Assembly (NCBI GenBank): GCA_018304565.1
Contig: JAGVVX010000040.1
Location: forward strand, 3,354-29,835
From: Candidatus Aenigmatarchaeota archaeon
Lineage (GTDB): Archaea; Aenigmatarchaeota; Aenigmatarchaeia; GW2011-AR5
DNA length: 26,482 nt
Reading direction: 5' to 3'
The translations under genes were made by a program, and so were the position numbers. The notes beneath the pieces were generated by a model that was not told the origin of the DNA, did not search any database, and saw only the letters and a list, made by a program, of their open reading frames with translations. Below, piece by piece: positions 1-6,861 of this stretch (position 1 is the stretch's first letter; each line of letters starts with the position of its first letter).

Positions 1-1
1 C

Positions 2-958
2 GACAGGTCGCCGCTGCATCTGGAATACGTGCTGAAAACCCTCAAGGATGGGCAGCAGGATGAAGTCAGGCTGTTAAAGCAATTCTGCAAAGGCATCTCA
101 GTTTACGGCAGTGATGCCCGGCACCTTGGCTTCTCGGGCTACATATGCGAACTTCTTGTAATGAAATATGGCAGCTTTGAATCAGTGCTTGCATCGGCTG
201 CAAACTGGAGAACCCCGCAGGTCGTATCTTTCGGTGCAGTAAAAGGGAACTTCAAGCAGCCCCTGATTATCATGGATCCTACAGATGCCAGCAGAAACGC
301 AGCCGCAAATGTGAGCGGGGAGAATCTTGTCAAGTTCATCGCCTCTGCCCGCAGTTTCATCAGGCAATCCGATCAAAAATATTTTTACAAGCAGGAGCCG
401 AAAAGGCTTTCGACGCCAGAAATAAAGCTGCTCCAGAAGCGCGGCACGATTTTCATCACCCTTTCATTGAAAAAACCGGATATAATAGACGATGTGCTTT
501 ATCCGCAGCTTAGGAAAACCCTGAGACGCCTGGAAACAATCTTCATGCAAAACGGCTTCTCCGTTATGCGTTGCTACGAAACTATCAATGAAAACGAGAT
601 ATTCCTGATTTTCGAGATAGAAACAGCCAGCTTGCCCAACATAAAGAAGATGGTCGGCCCGCCACTATCCTCTCACACGCATACCCAAGAGTTCCTGACA
701 AAATACAAATCTCCTGATTACGGCCCTTATGTAGAAGATGACAGGTGGGTAATAGAAAAGAAAAGGGAATCTACAACACCTGAAAACCTGCTGAAAGCCC
801 TGCTTCATCAGGATCTCACAGCAATAGGCATACCTGATAACATAGCAAAACCTATGAAAAAGTCTGTTATAGTAAAAGATGTCTGGAAATTGGCAAAAAC
901 TAAAAAAGCAATTTCTGCGTTCTTGCGAGAAAAATACTTTTCTTCGCTGCGTGTCTAA
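2..958 (+). CDS. cca: CCA-adding enzyme (tRNA nucleotidyltransferase, archaeal class I), 5'-truncated by window edge
   Basis: Adds or repairs the 3' CCA of tRNAs; neither tRNA gene in this window encodes CCA, so the enzyme is needed. The reading frame is open from base 2, and the first visible residues include RSPLHLEYV, which resembles the conserved stretch after the catalytic head in this family. FCKGISVYGSD, GFSGYICELLV and DPTDASRNAA follow and match the archaeal central and body domains. About 318 residues are visible, against roughly 430-450 for the family, so the N-terminal catalytic domain lies outside the window. A GTG at 29 would give an internal start but would cut the conserved RSPLHLEY stretch, so I treat the gene as partial. 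Family call is from motifs; the catalytic residues cannot be checked here. Confidence 0.9.
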   Translation, partial: DRSPLHLEYVLKTLKDGQQDEVRLLKQFCKGISVYGSDARHLGFSGYICELLVMKYGSFESVLASAANWRTPQVVSFGAVKGNFKQPLIIMDPTDASRNAAANVSGENLVKFIASARSFIRQSDQKYFYKQEPKRLSTPEIKLLQKRGTIFITLSLKKPDIIDDVLYPQLRKTLRRLETIFMQNGFSVMRCYETINENEIFLIFEIETASLPNIKKMVGPPLSSHTHTQEFLTKYKSPDYGPYVEDDRWVIEKKRESTTPENLLKALLHQDLTAIGIPDNIAKPMKKSVIVKDVWKLAKTKKAISAFLREKYFSSLRV

Positions 959-1042
959 TCATGCCTTTGGCCACAGCATGTAAGCCACTATGAGCACGAC
1001 AACAACTGCCACGCCTGCAATCAGCCATTTGTTCATTTTCAA
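959..1042 (-). CDS. 27-aa single-span membrane peptide
   Basis: A very small ORF encoding MKMNKW, then a hydrophobic run of about 17 residues (from LIAGVAVVVV to AYML), ending WPKA. A strong Shine-Dalgarno, GGAGG, lies 7 nt before the TTG at 1042, which decides that start; an ATG at 1036 is the alternative (25 aa). It sits downstream of sepF on the same strand, with about 14 bp between, so the two are probably co-transcribed, and its stop abuts the convergent cca gene. Function is unknown. The location next to a membrane-anchored division protein is suggestive only. Confidence 0.6.
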   Translation of the reverse strand: MKMNKWLIAGVAVVVVLIVAYMLWPKA

Positions 1043-1056
1043 CCGGATTCCTCCTT

Positions 1057-1401
1057 TTAATCTTGGGCGCTTTCCCTGTGAACGCGCGCAACAGACGGGG
1101 TGACAACGATCCAGTCGTCTCCTATGCCGGCAATATCGCCGTTTATCGCCGTGCAGGTTTTCTTGATCTTCTCTATGGCGCGCTTGAGCTCTGTCATGTC
1201 TTTCTCTTTGAGCTCTTTAATCTTTACAAGAAGCACCCTTCCGTCACGGACTTTCTTCTGTATCCTGTCAGAATCCGCAAAATCACCTATTTTCTCGACT
1301 TCGATGAGCATCGTTGGCGATACTTCATCCTGCTCGTTACCAATTTCCACGTACTCTTCTTCCTCAGTTTTCAGCCTGTCAAAAAATCTCTTTATTGCCA
1401 T
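1057..1401 (-). CDS. sepF: SepF-like cell-division protein
   Basis: Archaeal SepF anchors FtsZ to the membrane at the division site. The N-terminus MAIKRFFDRLK fits the amphipathic membrane-targeting helix. A glutamate-rich linker follows, then the SepF core with IEVEKIGDFADSDRI, GRVLLVKIKEL and the terminal GDDWIVVTPSVARVHR. The length of 114 aa is normal for the archaeal family. I place the start at the ATG at 1401, not the upstream ATG at 1452, because AAGGTG lies 6 nt before it and the family starts with this helix. A box A (TTTAAATA on the minus strand, 1433-1440) is about 35 bp upstream, giving a short leader. Confidence 0.85.
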   Translation of the reverse strand: MAIKRFFDRLKTEEEEYVEIGNEQDEVSPTMLIEVEKIGDFADSDRIQKKVRDGRVLLVKIKELKEKDMTELKRAIEKIKKTCTAINGDIAGIGDDWIVVTPSVARVHRESAQD

Positions 1402-1432
1402 CAAAACACCTTCTATTACTTGTTGCCTGCCG

Positions 1433-1440
1433 TATTTAAA
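1433..1440 (-). promoter_or_regulatory. Box A (TATA) of sepF
   Basis: TTTAAATA on the minus strand, about 35 bp before the sepF ATG. This places transcription start a few bases before its Shine-Dalgarno. Confidence 0.5.
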
Positions 1441-1573
1441 ATTTCGGCGCAACTTCTGTTTATAAGCCCCATGAAACCGCGTAATGCATTAGTGCTCCCG
1501 CGGAATCACAGTAAATTCTTGACACATGCTGGATTATCGTATTTTATATAGAGGACCACTGCCTAGTATAATT

Positions 1574-1765
1574 ATGCAAGAGGATGTTGTTAATACGAGT
1601 ATTCTTGATAATGCGCCTGAAAAGACCAAGTGGAAGAAGTGCCCTTACATGTCCAGCAACATGCACTGCCTTGCTGGAGGCTTCGCGAACCTGGACTGCT
1701 ATGATCAGAAGTTCCATCATATTTGCGGCCACAAGAAGAAAGCGGACGACAAGGGCGAGAGATGA
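1574..1765 (+). CDS. Small Cys/His-rich protein, 63 aa, possible metal binder
   Basis: Starts MQEDVVNTSI and carries four cysteines in a regular layout: CPY, then MHC, LDC and HIC, with gaps of 8, 9 and 8 residues plus several histidines. The C-terminal tail is lysine-rich (HKKKADDKGER). This looks like a small zinc- or Fe-S-binding protein, but I do not recognise the family. I prefer the ATG at 1574 over the ATG at 1526 because a TATA box (TTTATATA, about 1543-1550) lies about 27 bp upstream and would give a leaderless transcript. Confidence 0.6.
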   Translation: MQEDVVNTSILDNAPEKTKWKKCPYMSSNMHCLAGGFANLDCYDQKFHHICGHKKKADDKGER

Positions 1766-1802
1766 TTAAACAGTTAAATAATTTTAATTAAATATAACAA
1801 AC

Positions 1803-2189
1803 ATGAATTCTGTTGCAGTAAAACCTGCGGAGTTTGCATATACCCCGTTCAAGGAAGGGTTTTTAGTTGGCTATGGAAAAGACGAAGAAGAGATGCATGA
1901 AGGCAGCAAACTTTATTACGGTAAGGGTGAAAAGGTAGTGGTTGTGCGGAATGAATTAACAGAGCCGCTAGAAACGTTTCCTTACGTTCTCTTCCTCAAG
2001 GATCTGAAGAAATTAGAAGATTCCAGATTTCCGTGGCCATATCATGAACTAAACGGGCAGACCGCAGCAAGAAGAACATTAACTGGCGGATTGAGGCTTA
2101 GGAGGAAATCAGGGCAATTAATAAATGGCTTCAGAAGAACAGCCACCTTTTCCAGACAGGATTACAAAACAATCAGGCGATTCTTGTAA
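1803..2189 (+). CDS. Hypothetical protein, probably frameshifted in its second half
   Basis: The first 83 residues or so look like a real folded protein (EGFLVGYGKDEEEM, GEKVVVVRNEL, YVLFLKDLKKLED, RFPWPYHEL). From about residue 84 the frame turns arginine-rich and low in hydrophobics (TAARRTL, LRLRRKSG, TIRRFL). In the +2 frame from 2102 an open stretch reads EEIRAINKWLQKNSHLF and QAILVKQEAIHKDA, which looks more like protein; it is separated from the first part by a TGA and a TAG. I infer that the gene suffered indels, perhaps linked to the hairpin insertions right after it. A box A (TTAAATA, 1774-1780) about 26 bp before the ATG supports a leaderless start. Function unknown. Confidence 0.5.
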   Translation: MNSVAVKPAEFAYTPFKEGFLVGYGKDEEEMHEGSKLYYGKGEKVVVVRNELTEPLETFPYVLFLKDLKKLEDSRFPWPYHELNGQTAARRTLTGGLRLRRKSGQLINGFRRTATFSRQDYKTIRRFL

Positions 2190-2214
2190 AGCAAGAAGCA
2201 ATCCATAAAGATGC

Positions 2215-2286
2215 TCGGAAAGCAAAGCTTTCCGACACATAGGAAAAACGAAATTTATCCTAATGAATCATCGACTTTAGCCGATG
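2215..2286. repeat. Two small hairpins before R1 copy 1
   Basis: First hairpin: TCGGAAAGC, loop AAA, GCTTTCCGA (2215-2235), perfect over 9 bp. Second hairpin: CATCG, a loop containing CTTTAG, CGATG (2269-2286). The second has the CTTTAG-type loop seen throughout the R1 elements. No coding potential is visible between the end of the preceding gene and R1. Confidence 0.6.
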
Positions 2287-2287
2287 G

Positions 2288-2458
2288 TTATCCTCAGAGA
2301 CATTGAAAACTGCTGTCTTTAGACAGCAGATGAAATACAATGTCTCTGGGATCGCATCTTCTCACACAAGAAGGAACGTAGTTCCTTCTGTGCAGAAGGA
2401 CTTTAGTCCTTCTTGCAAACCACCGACTTTAGTCGGTGGTATATTAAGAAGATATGAT
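2288..2458 (+). repeat. Nested-hairpin element R1, copy 1 (171 bp)
   Basis: Shares both ends and a core with 5293-5591. It begins TTATCCTCAGAGACATTG and ends AAGAAGATATGAT. Stem I pairs CAGAGACATTG with CAATGTCTCTG (11 bp, extended by ATCC/GGAT) and carries an apical hairpin, CTGCTGTCT/AGACAGCAG. Stem II pairs ATCTTCT with AGAAGAT and encloses a CCACCGAC/GTCGGTGG hairpin with a TTTA loop (2420-2439). Copy 1 alone carries about 48 extra nt in stem II, forming two more hairpins (AGAAGGAAC/GTTCCTTCT and AAGGAC/GTCCTT). It could be a mobile DNA hairpin element, a structured RNA, or both. A weak ORF through it (from 2303) is treated as chance. Confidence 0.75.
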
Positions 2459-2553
2459 GAGGGGATTTCATTTTTCGGCCTGCATCAACCTTAAATAGAT
2501 GATACTAAAAATAAGATTTAGATTCATTTTCTAACTTTTCTGAAGTGATTCAA

Positions 2554-3180
2554 ATGCTACAACAAAAAAAGTTAAAAACAGGGACAACAACCGTCGGCAT
2601 GGTATGCAAAGACTGCGTTATACTCGCTGCTGAATCAAAGTCAACTATGGGCTGGCTTATTTCCAGCAAGACGGCGCAGAAGATATACCAGATAGATGAC
2701 AAGATAGCAATGACTATATCTGGCGGAGTGGGCGACGCACAGGCACTTATCAGGATCTTGAAAGCCGAGATAAACATTTACAAGCTCACCAGGCATGCGG
2801 ATATAACTGTGAAGGCTGCGACAACACTGCTGTCAAATATACTCATAGGAAGCAGATGGTATCCTTACATGGTTATGCCGATCGTCGGCGGCACCGATAA
2901 GGACGGCTTCCACATCTACAGCATTGATCCTGTCGGCGGCATGGAAGAAGATAAGTTCATATCAACAGGCTCTGGATCGCCGATGGCATACGGCGTGATG
3001 GAAAATGAGTACAAGGAAGGGATTCCAAGAGAAGAGGGAATCCGCATCGCTGTGCGTGCAATAAGATCAGCGCGCGAAAGAGACGTGTTTTCAGGCGGCC
3101 GCGACATTAATGTTATAGTTATTGACAAAGATGGGCTCAAACTCGTTGACAAGGAAAAGATAAAAGAAATCGCGAAGTGA
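2554..3180 (+). CDS. psmB: Proteasome beta subunit (PsmB)
   Basis: Catalytic subunit of the archaeal 20S proteasome, a cytosolic ATP-linked protease. A ten-residue propeptide, MLQQKKLKTG, precedes the mature N-terminus TTTVG. Thr1 is the nucleophile, and Glu17 (in AAESKS) and Lys33 (in KTAQK) are at the expected mature positions. GSGSPMAYGVME and SARERDVFSGG are family signatures. Length 208 aa is normal. The ATG at 2554 is preferred to the GTG at 2545 because AGTGAT lies just before it. No alpha subunit is in the window. Confidence 0.95.
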   Translation: MLQQKKLKTGTTTVGMVCKDCVILAAESKSTMGWLISSKTAQKIYQIDDKIAMTISGGVGDAQALIRILKAEINIYKLTRHADITVKAATTLLSNILIGSRWYPYMVMPIVGGTDKDGFHIYSIDPVGGMEEDKFISTGSGSPMAYGVMENEYKEGIPREEGIRIAVRAIRSARERDVFSGGRDINVIVIDKDGLKLVDKEKIKEIAK

Positions 3181-3299
3181 AGTCCATTAAAATATTCCTT
3201 ATAGCTGAAAAATTTCTGTTTGTTTTGCTGCTTGTGATGGTAATATGAAAACCGATTTTTCAAACGACAAGATTTAGATAGCATAACAGTTGGATCCGT

Positions 3300-5159
3300 A
3301 TGACAGTTCTAGAAGAAATAAAATCACAGCTACCGAAGAACGCTATGATTTCTGACATCAGCTACGAAGGCAGCGAAATAATTCTTTATACCAAAAGCAA
3401 GGAGTTTTTGAAGTCCTCGCTTGATTTGATAAAGAAGATTGTCGGCACCGTGAAGAAAAGGATAGAAGTACGGGCGGACCCGGGCATTGTCTTGGACGAG
3501 GAAAAAACGGCTGAATTCATAAGGAAAGTTGTGCCGCCCGAGGCAGGCATCAAGGACATTTATTTCGAGCCTGAATTCGCAAAGGTCGTTATACATGCAG
3601 AGAAGCCGGGGCTTGTCATAGGCAAAAGCGGCGAGACGCTGATAGCGATAAAGGACAAGACATTCTGGACTCCTGACATCAAGCGCGCGCCTGTCATAGA
3701 TTCGGAAATAATCAAGTCTGTCAGGAGAATGCTGCACAGGGAAGCCGGTTACAGGAAAAAATTCCTGAATAATCTTGGATCTAAAATCTACTCAACAGGC
3801 AAGGAGACGGACTGGATAAGGGTTACCTGCCTCGGAGCATTTCGTGAAGTTGGACGCTCGTGCGTCTTGTTGCAGACCCCTGAAAGCAAGGTCCTTCTTG
3901 ACTGCGGCATATCCGTTTCTTCGACAGTCAAGCCCTTTCCGTATCTTGAAATACCTGAATTCAATATTCAAGACCTAGATGCAGTTATCTGTTCTCATGC
4001 CCACCTGGACCACAGCGGGATGCTTCCATTCCTGTGGGAGTATGGCTACAAGGGCCCGTTGTATGCAACCGCGCCAACACGGGATTTGTCAGCGTTGCTG
4101 CAACTGGATTATATACAGATTTGCCAGCGCGAAAACAAGAAGCCGCCTTACACCTCAAAAGGCATAGAAGAAATGATAAGGCATACCATACCTCTGGAAT
4201 ACGGCGAGGTGACAGATATTACTCCTGACATGCGCCTTACCCTCAGCAACGCAGGCCATATACTGGGATCTTCAACATGCCATGTTCACATAGGCGAAGG
4301 CTTATTCAATGTCCTTTACACAGGCGATATAAAATACGAAAACACACTAATGTTCGACAGGACATCGACAGACTACGCCCGCGTTGAAGCGCTTATAATC
4401 GAATCTACTTATGGAAACCCCCAGGCTCTGCTTCCGCCGCACAGCGACGGAGAGCATAAGTTGGTAGAAATTGTAAGACGCACGGTTGAAAGGGGCGGCA
4501 AGGCACTCATTCCTACGTTTGCCGTAGGCCGCGCACAGGATGTCATAGCGATGCTTGTTGAAAGCAACCTCGACTGCACAATATATCTCGATGGCATGCT
4601 TTGGGACTCGACTGCGATACATACTGCATATCCTGAATTCATGTCGAGAAACATGCAGAGCCTGATACTGCATAAAGGAAGAAACCCCTTCATAGACCCG
4701 CGGCTGAAGGGAATAGGATCCCAGAAAGAAAGAGAAGCGGTTGTCAGCAGCAATGAGCCGTGTGTTGTTCTGGCCACTTCAGGCATGCTGATGGGAGGTC
4801 CTGCTCTTGAATACCTGCAGCAGTTCTGCGGTGATCCCAAGAACATGCTTCTTTTTGTCGGTTACCAGGCAGAAGGCACAATGGGCAGGAGAATACAAAA
4901 GGGCTGGAAGAATATACAGCTTGAGAACGGAAAGATGCTCGAGCTTAAGATGGAAATAGCAACCGTTGAAGGCTTATCGGGGCACAGCGACTTCCGCCAG
5001 CTGATGTCTTTTGTGCAGCATTTGCGGAGCAAGCCAAAGAAAGTCATTGTAAACCATGGCGACAATCTGAACTGCATGGAGCTTGCGAGAAACATCCACA
5101 AGGCTTTCGGCATCGAGAGCTCTGCACCCAAGAACCTGGAGACGATAAGATTGCGTTAA
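3300..5159 (+). CDS. fttA: Archaeal termination factor FttA / aCPSF1 (KH-domain beta-CASP ribonuclease)
   Basis: Cleaves nascent transcripts at U-rich sites and drives transcription termination. The N-terminal 150 residues or so form two KH domains, the second with the GXXG loop GKSG. The metallo-beta-lactamase core follows, with CSHAHLDHSGMLPF (HxHxDH), GHILGSS and LYTGDIKYE. The beta-CASP region holds LIIESTYG, PTFAVGRAQ, ATSGMLMGG and the late GLSGHSD and VNHGD. Length 619 aa is close to the usual 630-640. ATTTAGATA at about 3270-3278 lies some 26 bp before the ATG, suggesting a leaderless mRNA. Its stop overlaps by a few bases the end of a convergent minus-strand gene remnant. Confidence 0.95.
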   Translation: MTVLEEIKSQLPKNAMISDISYEGSEIILYTKSKEFLKSSLDLIKKIVGTVKKRIEVRADPGIVLDEEKTAEFIRKVVPPEAGIKDIYFEPEFAKVVIHAEKPGLVIGKSGETLIAIKDKTFWTPDIKRAPVIDSEIIKSVRRMLHREAGYRKKFLNNLGSKIYSTGKETDWIRVTCLGAFREVGRSCVLLQTPESKVLLDCGISVSSTVKPFPYLEIPEFNIQDLDAVICSHAHLDHSGMLPFLWEYGYKGPLYATAPTRDLSALLQLDYIQICQRENKKPPYTSKGIEEMIRHTIPLEYGEVTDITPDMRLTLSNAGHILGSSTCHVHIGEGLFNVLYTGDIKYENTLMFDRTSTDYARVEALIIESTYGNPQALLPPHSDGEHKLVEIVRRTVERGGKALIPTFAVGRAQDVIAMLVESNLDCTIYLDGMLWDSTAIHTAYPEFMSRNMQSLILHKGRNPFIDPRLKGIGSQKEREAVVSSNEPCVVLATSGMLMGGPALEYLQQFCGDPKNMLLFVGYQAEGTMGRRIQKGWKNIQLENGKMLELKMEIATVEGLSGHSDFRQLMSFVQHLRSKPKKVIVNHGDNLNCMELARNIHKAFGIESSAPKNLETIRLR

Positions 5160-5687
5160 TCAACTGTATAAGTCAATCCGGCTTGTGTTGTTAATACCAT
5201 TAACCTTATCATATCATCAACACGATCGCTAACAGCTTCTAAAGGAATTTTATCGCCTTCGAAGGAATGACGACTTTTAGCCAATCTAAGTTTTATCCTC
5301 AGAGACATTGAAATCTTGCATTCCACTAGTCTATCTGACTAGTGATGGAATGTGGGATGTAAACAATCTTTGTTATTACACAGTGATGCCACCAGTCTAT
5401 TGACTGGTGGAGACAAAGATTGTTTACAACTGCTGTCTTTTCTGCAAAGGATTTCTTCAAAATCCTTTGAGAAATCCAAATCAAGCTTTGCTTGATTTAG
5501 GATTAGACAGCAGATGAAATACAATGTCTCTGGGATCACATCTTCTCACAAACCACCGACTTTAGTCGGTGGTATATTAAGAAGATATGATCTCAATAGG
5601 TCTCAATGGATATTCTACTTCGCCTACTACACCAAGCAATTTTTCTGCCAAGAAAGCAGCTTGTTCTTCACTGTATCTGCCCGGCAT
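5156..5687 (-). pseudogene. Minus-strand gene remnant split by R1 copy 2
   Basis: Two protein-like blocks on the minus strand lie on either side of the R1 repeat. Upstream block 5577-5687: MPGRYSEEQAAFLAEKLL, then GVVGEVEYPLRPIEI, ending just inside the repeat. Downstream block 5156-5308: KLRLAKSRHSFEGDKIPLEA, then VSDRVDDMIRL and TQAGLTYTVD, ending at a TAA beside fttA. Both have normal amino acid composition and helical periodicity, while the repeat between them does not. I infer one gene interrupted by R1, and further upstream by the hairpin at 5702-5748. An ATG inside the repeat (5308) could still express the last block as a 50-aa peptide. I do not recognise the family. Confidence 0.5.
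5293..5591 (+). repeat. Nested-hairpin element R1, copy 2 (299 bp)
   Basis: Same left end (TTATCCTCAGAGACATTG) and right end (AAGAAGATATGAT) as 2288-2458, and the same stem I, CTGCTGTCT apical hairpin, stem II and CCACCGAC hairpin (5553-5572). It lacks the extra hairpins of copy 1 in stem II but has two other inserts. One lies between GACATTGAAA and ACTGCTGTCT: hairpin ACTAGTC/GACTAGT, and a perfect 15-bp stem from GTAAACAATC to GATTGTTTAC enclosing CCACCAGTC/GACTGGTGG (5389-5410). The other splits the CTGCTGTCT loop with further palindromes (GGATTTC/GAAATCC, AAATCAAGC/GCTTGATTT). Hairpins are therefore inserted into hairpin loops. Confidence 0.8.
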
Positions 5688-5701
5688 CGAATGGTTATTT
5701 T

Positions 5702-5788
5702 GCTATCGTAAAAACTACTGGTTTCAACCAGTAGATGAACACGATAGCGAAAGAAATCCTCAAAGAAACCACCACATTCATGTGGTGG
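5702..5788. repeat. Further nested and single hairpins of the same type
   Basis: GCTATCGT (5702) pairs with ACGATAGC (ends 5748) and encloses CTACTGG/CCAGTAG with a TTTCAA loop. A separate hairpin, CCACCACATTCATGTGGTGG, occupies 5769-5788. Both match the hairpin style in R1 and at the IS200-like ends (7-9 bp stem, 4-6 nt AT-rich loop, often CCACC/GGTGG). No gene is visible on the plus strand here. Confidence 0.6.
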
Positions 5789-5811
5789 TTGCAAAAAAAT
5801 TACTTTAGTTG

Positions 5812-5869
5812 ATCTTGGGAGAAGCGAAGCTTCTCCGAGAATTCCAAAAAGCTGCGCTTTTTGAGAATT
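5812..5869. repeat. Two-hairpin repeat R2, copy A
   Basis: TCTTGGGAGAAGC pairs with GCTTCTCCGAGA, followed by AATTC-CAAAAAGC pairing with GCTTTTTG-GAATT. The same arrangement, nearly identical in sequence, recurs at 23346-23400. This copy ends about 30 bp before the eL43 start, so it probably lies in its leader or promoter region. Confidence 0.65.
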
Positions 5870-5898
5870 TTGAATAATTATATTTTGGAGTGGTTTTT

Positions 5899-6081
5899 GT
5901 GGTCGTGGGATACGGTAAGCGCCTAAGGGAAACTGTAGCGCTTGTCAAGTCAAAAACATCAAAGAGCTACATGTGCCCTTCGTGCTCGCGCAAGTCTGTC
6001 AGGCGGACTGCAGTAGGCGTCTGGCTGTGCAAAAAATGCGGCCGCAAGTTTGCTTCAGGCGCATACGAATTCAGGTCTTAG
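5899..6081 (+). CDS. rpl37ae: Ribosomal protein eL43 (L37Ae), short form
   Basis: Zinc-ribbon protein of the large ribosomal subunit. The ribbon is intact: CPSC at residues 26-29 and CKKC at 44-47, ending with the family signature GAYEF. At 60 aa it is shorter than the usual 80-90 because most of the N-terminal rRNA-binding extension is missing; YGKRLRETV aligns with the middle of that region. I place the start at the GTG at 5899, five bases after GGAGTGG; a GTG at 5890 overlaps that site. First gene of an operon with rpoP and prefoldin beta, as in many archaea. R2 copy A lies just upstream. Confidence 0.85.
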   Translation: MVVGYGKRLRETVALVKSKTSKSYMCPSCSRKSVRRTAVGVWLCKKCGRKFASGAYEFRS

Positions 6082-6102
6082 ATCTTGGTTAGCGGTGATA
6101 AA

Positions 6103-6228
6103 ATGTATATATGTTTGAAATGCCGGCAGGAGTTTGTGATGGAAGACCGCGTTCGCTGCCCATTCTGCGGTTTCCGCATAATATCAAAGAAACGGCCTGT
6201 TTTCAGGAAACGCGTAAAGGCCAGGTGA
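6103..6228 (+). CDS. rpoP: RNA polymerase subunit P (Rpo12/Rpb12)
   Basis: 41-aa zinc-ribbon subunit of RNA polymerase. Sequence MYICLKCRQEF, then RCPFCGFRII, then RPVFRKRVKAR. Cysteines at 4, 7, 19 and 22 are the metal ligands, and the basic RP..RKRVKAR tail is typical. GGTGA lies 4 nt before the ATG. Only about 20 bp separate it from eL43, and the next gene starts 4 bp after its stop, so it lies within the operon. Confidence 0.93.
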   Translation: MYICLKCRQEFVMEDRVRCPFCGFRIISKKRPVFRKRVKAR

Positions 6229-6232
6229 ATAA

Positions 6233-6571
6233 ATGTCCGAATTAGAAGATGCCCTTAACGAACTGCAGATGCACAACCAGCAGCTTCAGACAGTCATGAT
6301 GCAAAAGCAGTCACTAATGATTCAGGACAAGGAAATGGAAAAGGCGCTTGAAGAGATAGAAAAATCAGGCGGCGAGGAAATATTCAAGAGCATCGGGCCG
6401 ATACTTGTGAAGACCTCAAAAGAGGCAATAAAAAAAGATCTTGAGGAAGGCCGGGAGGAAGCAGGACTCAAGGTAAAGGCGCTTGAAAAACAGGAAATCA
6501 GGATAAAGCAGAAGATAAAATCTATGCAGGAAAGATTCCAGGCCCTGACTCAGGGCGGTTCTGGCGGGTGA
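6233..6571 (+). CDS. pfdB: Prefoldin beta subunit
   Basis: Subunit of the cytosolic hexameric chaperone that hands unfolded proteins to the thermosome. Two coiled-coil arms flank a beta-hairpin region (SGGEEIFKSIGPILVKTSKE), and the second arm carries the repeated charged heptads of the family (KALEKQEIRIKQKIKSMQER). 112 aa, normal length. AGGTGA from the end of rpoP serves as its Shine-Dalgarno. The alpha subunit is not in this window. Confidence 0.9.
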   Translation: MSELEDALNELQMHNQQLQTVMMQKQSLMIQDKEMEKALEEIEKSGGEEIFKSIGPILVKTSKEAIKKDLEEGREEAGLKVKALEKQEIRIKQKIKSMQERFQALTQGGSGG

Positions 6572-6576
6572 AAAAC

Positions 6577-6846
6577 ATGGACATAGAAGGAATAAGCGGC
6601 TTGCTTGAAGAAATAAACACCGACAGGAGCGTGCCGAGGAACATAAGGACGCTGGTCATGGAAGCCAAAACCCACCTGAACGACCAGAAACAGGAAATGC
6701 CCATCAGGATAAATTCAGTGATATCCATACTTGACGAAGTCTCAGCTGATCCGAACGTGCCCGTCTACACACGAACGCAAATATGGAATATCGTCTCGCT
6801 TCTCGAAGTAATGAACGAAAAAATCAAAGCCGACAGGACGATTTAA
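6577..6846 (+). CDS. UPF0147 family protein
   Basis: Small all-helical archaeal protein of unknown function (89 aa). Recognisable stretches are SVPRNIRTLVMEAK, RINSVISILDEVSADPNVP and YTRTQIWNIVSLLE. I choose the ATG at 6577 because GGGTGA, which includes the prefoldin stop, lies five bases before it; a GTG at 6568 would overlap that site. Last gene of the operon, ending in T-rich sequence convergent with proS. Confidence 0.85.
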   Translation: MDIEGISGLLEEINTDRSVPRNIRTLVMEAKTHLNDQKQEMPIRINSVISILDEVSADPNVPVYTRTQIWNIVSLLEVMNEKIKADRTI

Positions 6847-6861
6847 ACTTTTCTTTTTGTT
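6846..6861 (+). terminator. T-rich terminator after UPF0147
   Basis: AACTTTTCTTTTTGTT follows directly after the UPF0147 stop in a gap of about 13 bp before the convergent proS stop. U-rich tracts are the usual archaeal termination signal. Confidence 0.4.

Noticed and set aside
2215..2458. A CRISPR array, because of repeated similar hairpins
   Set aside because: Units differ in sequence and are nested, with no regular repeat-spacer spacing and no cas genes.
4409..4846. A 145-aa minus-strand ORF inside fttA
   Set aside because: Shadow of the strongly conserved fttA frame; low-complexity composition.
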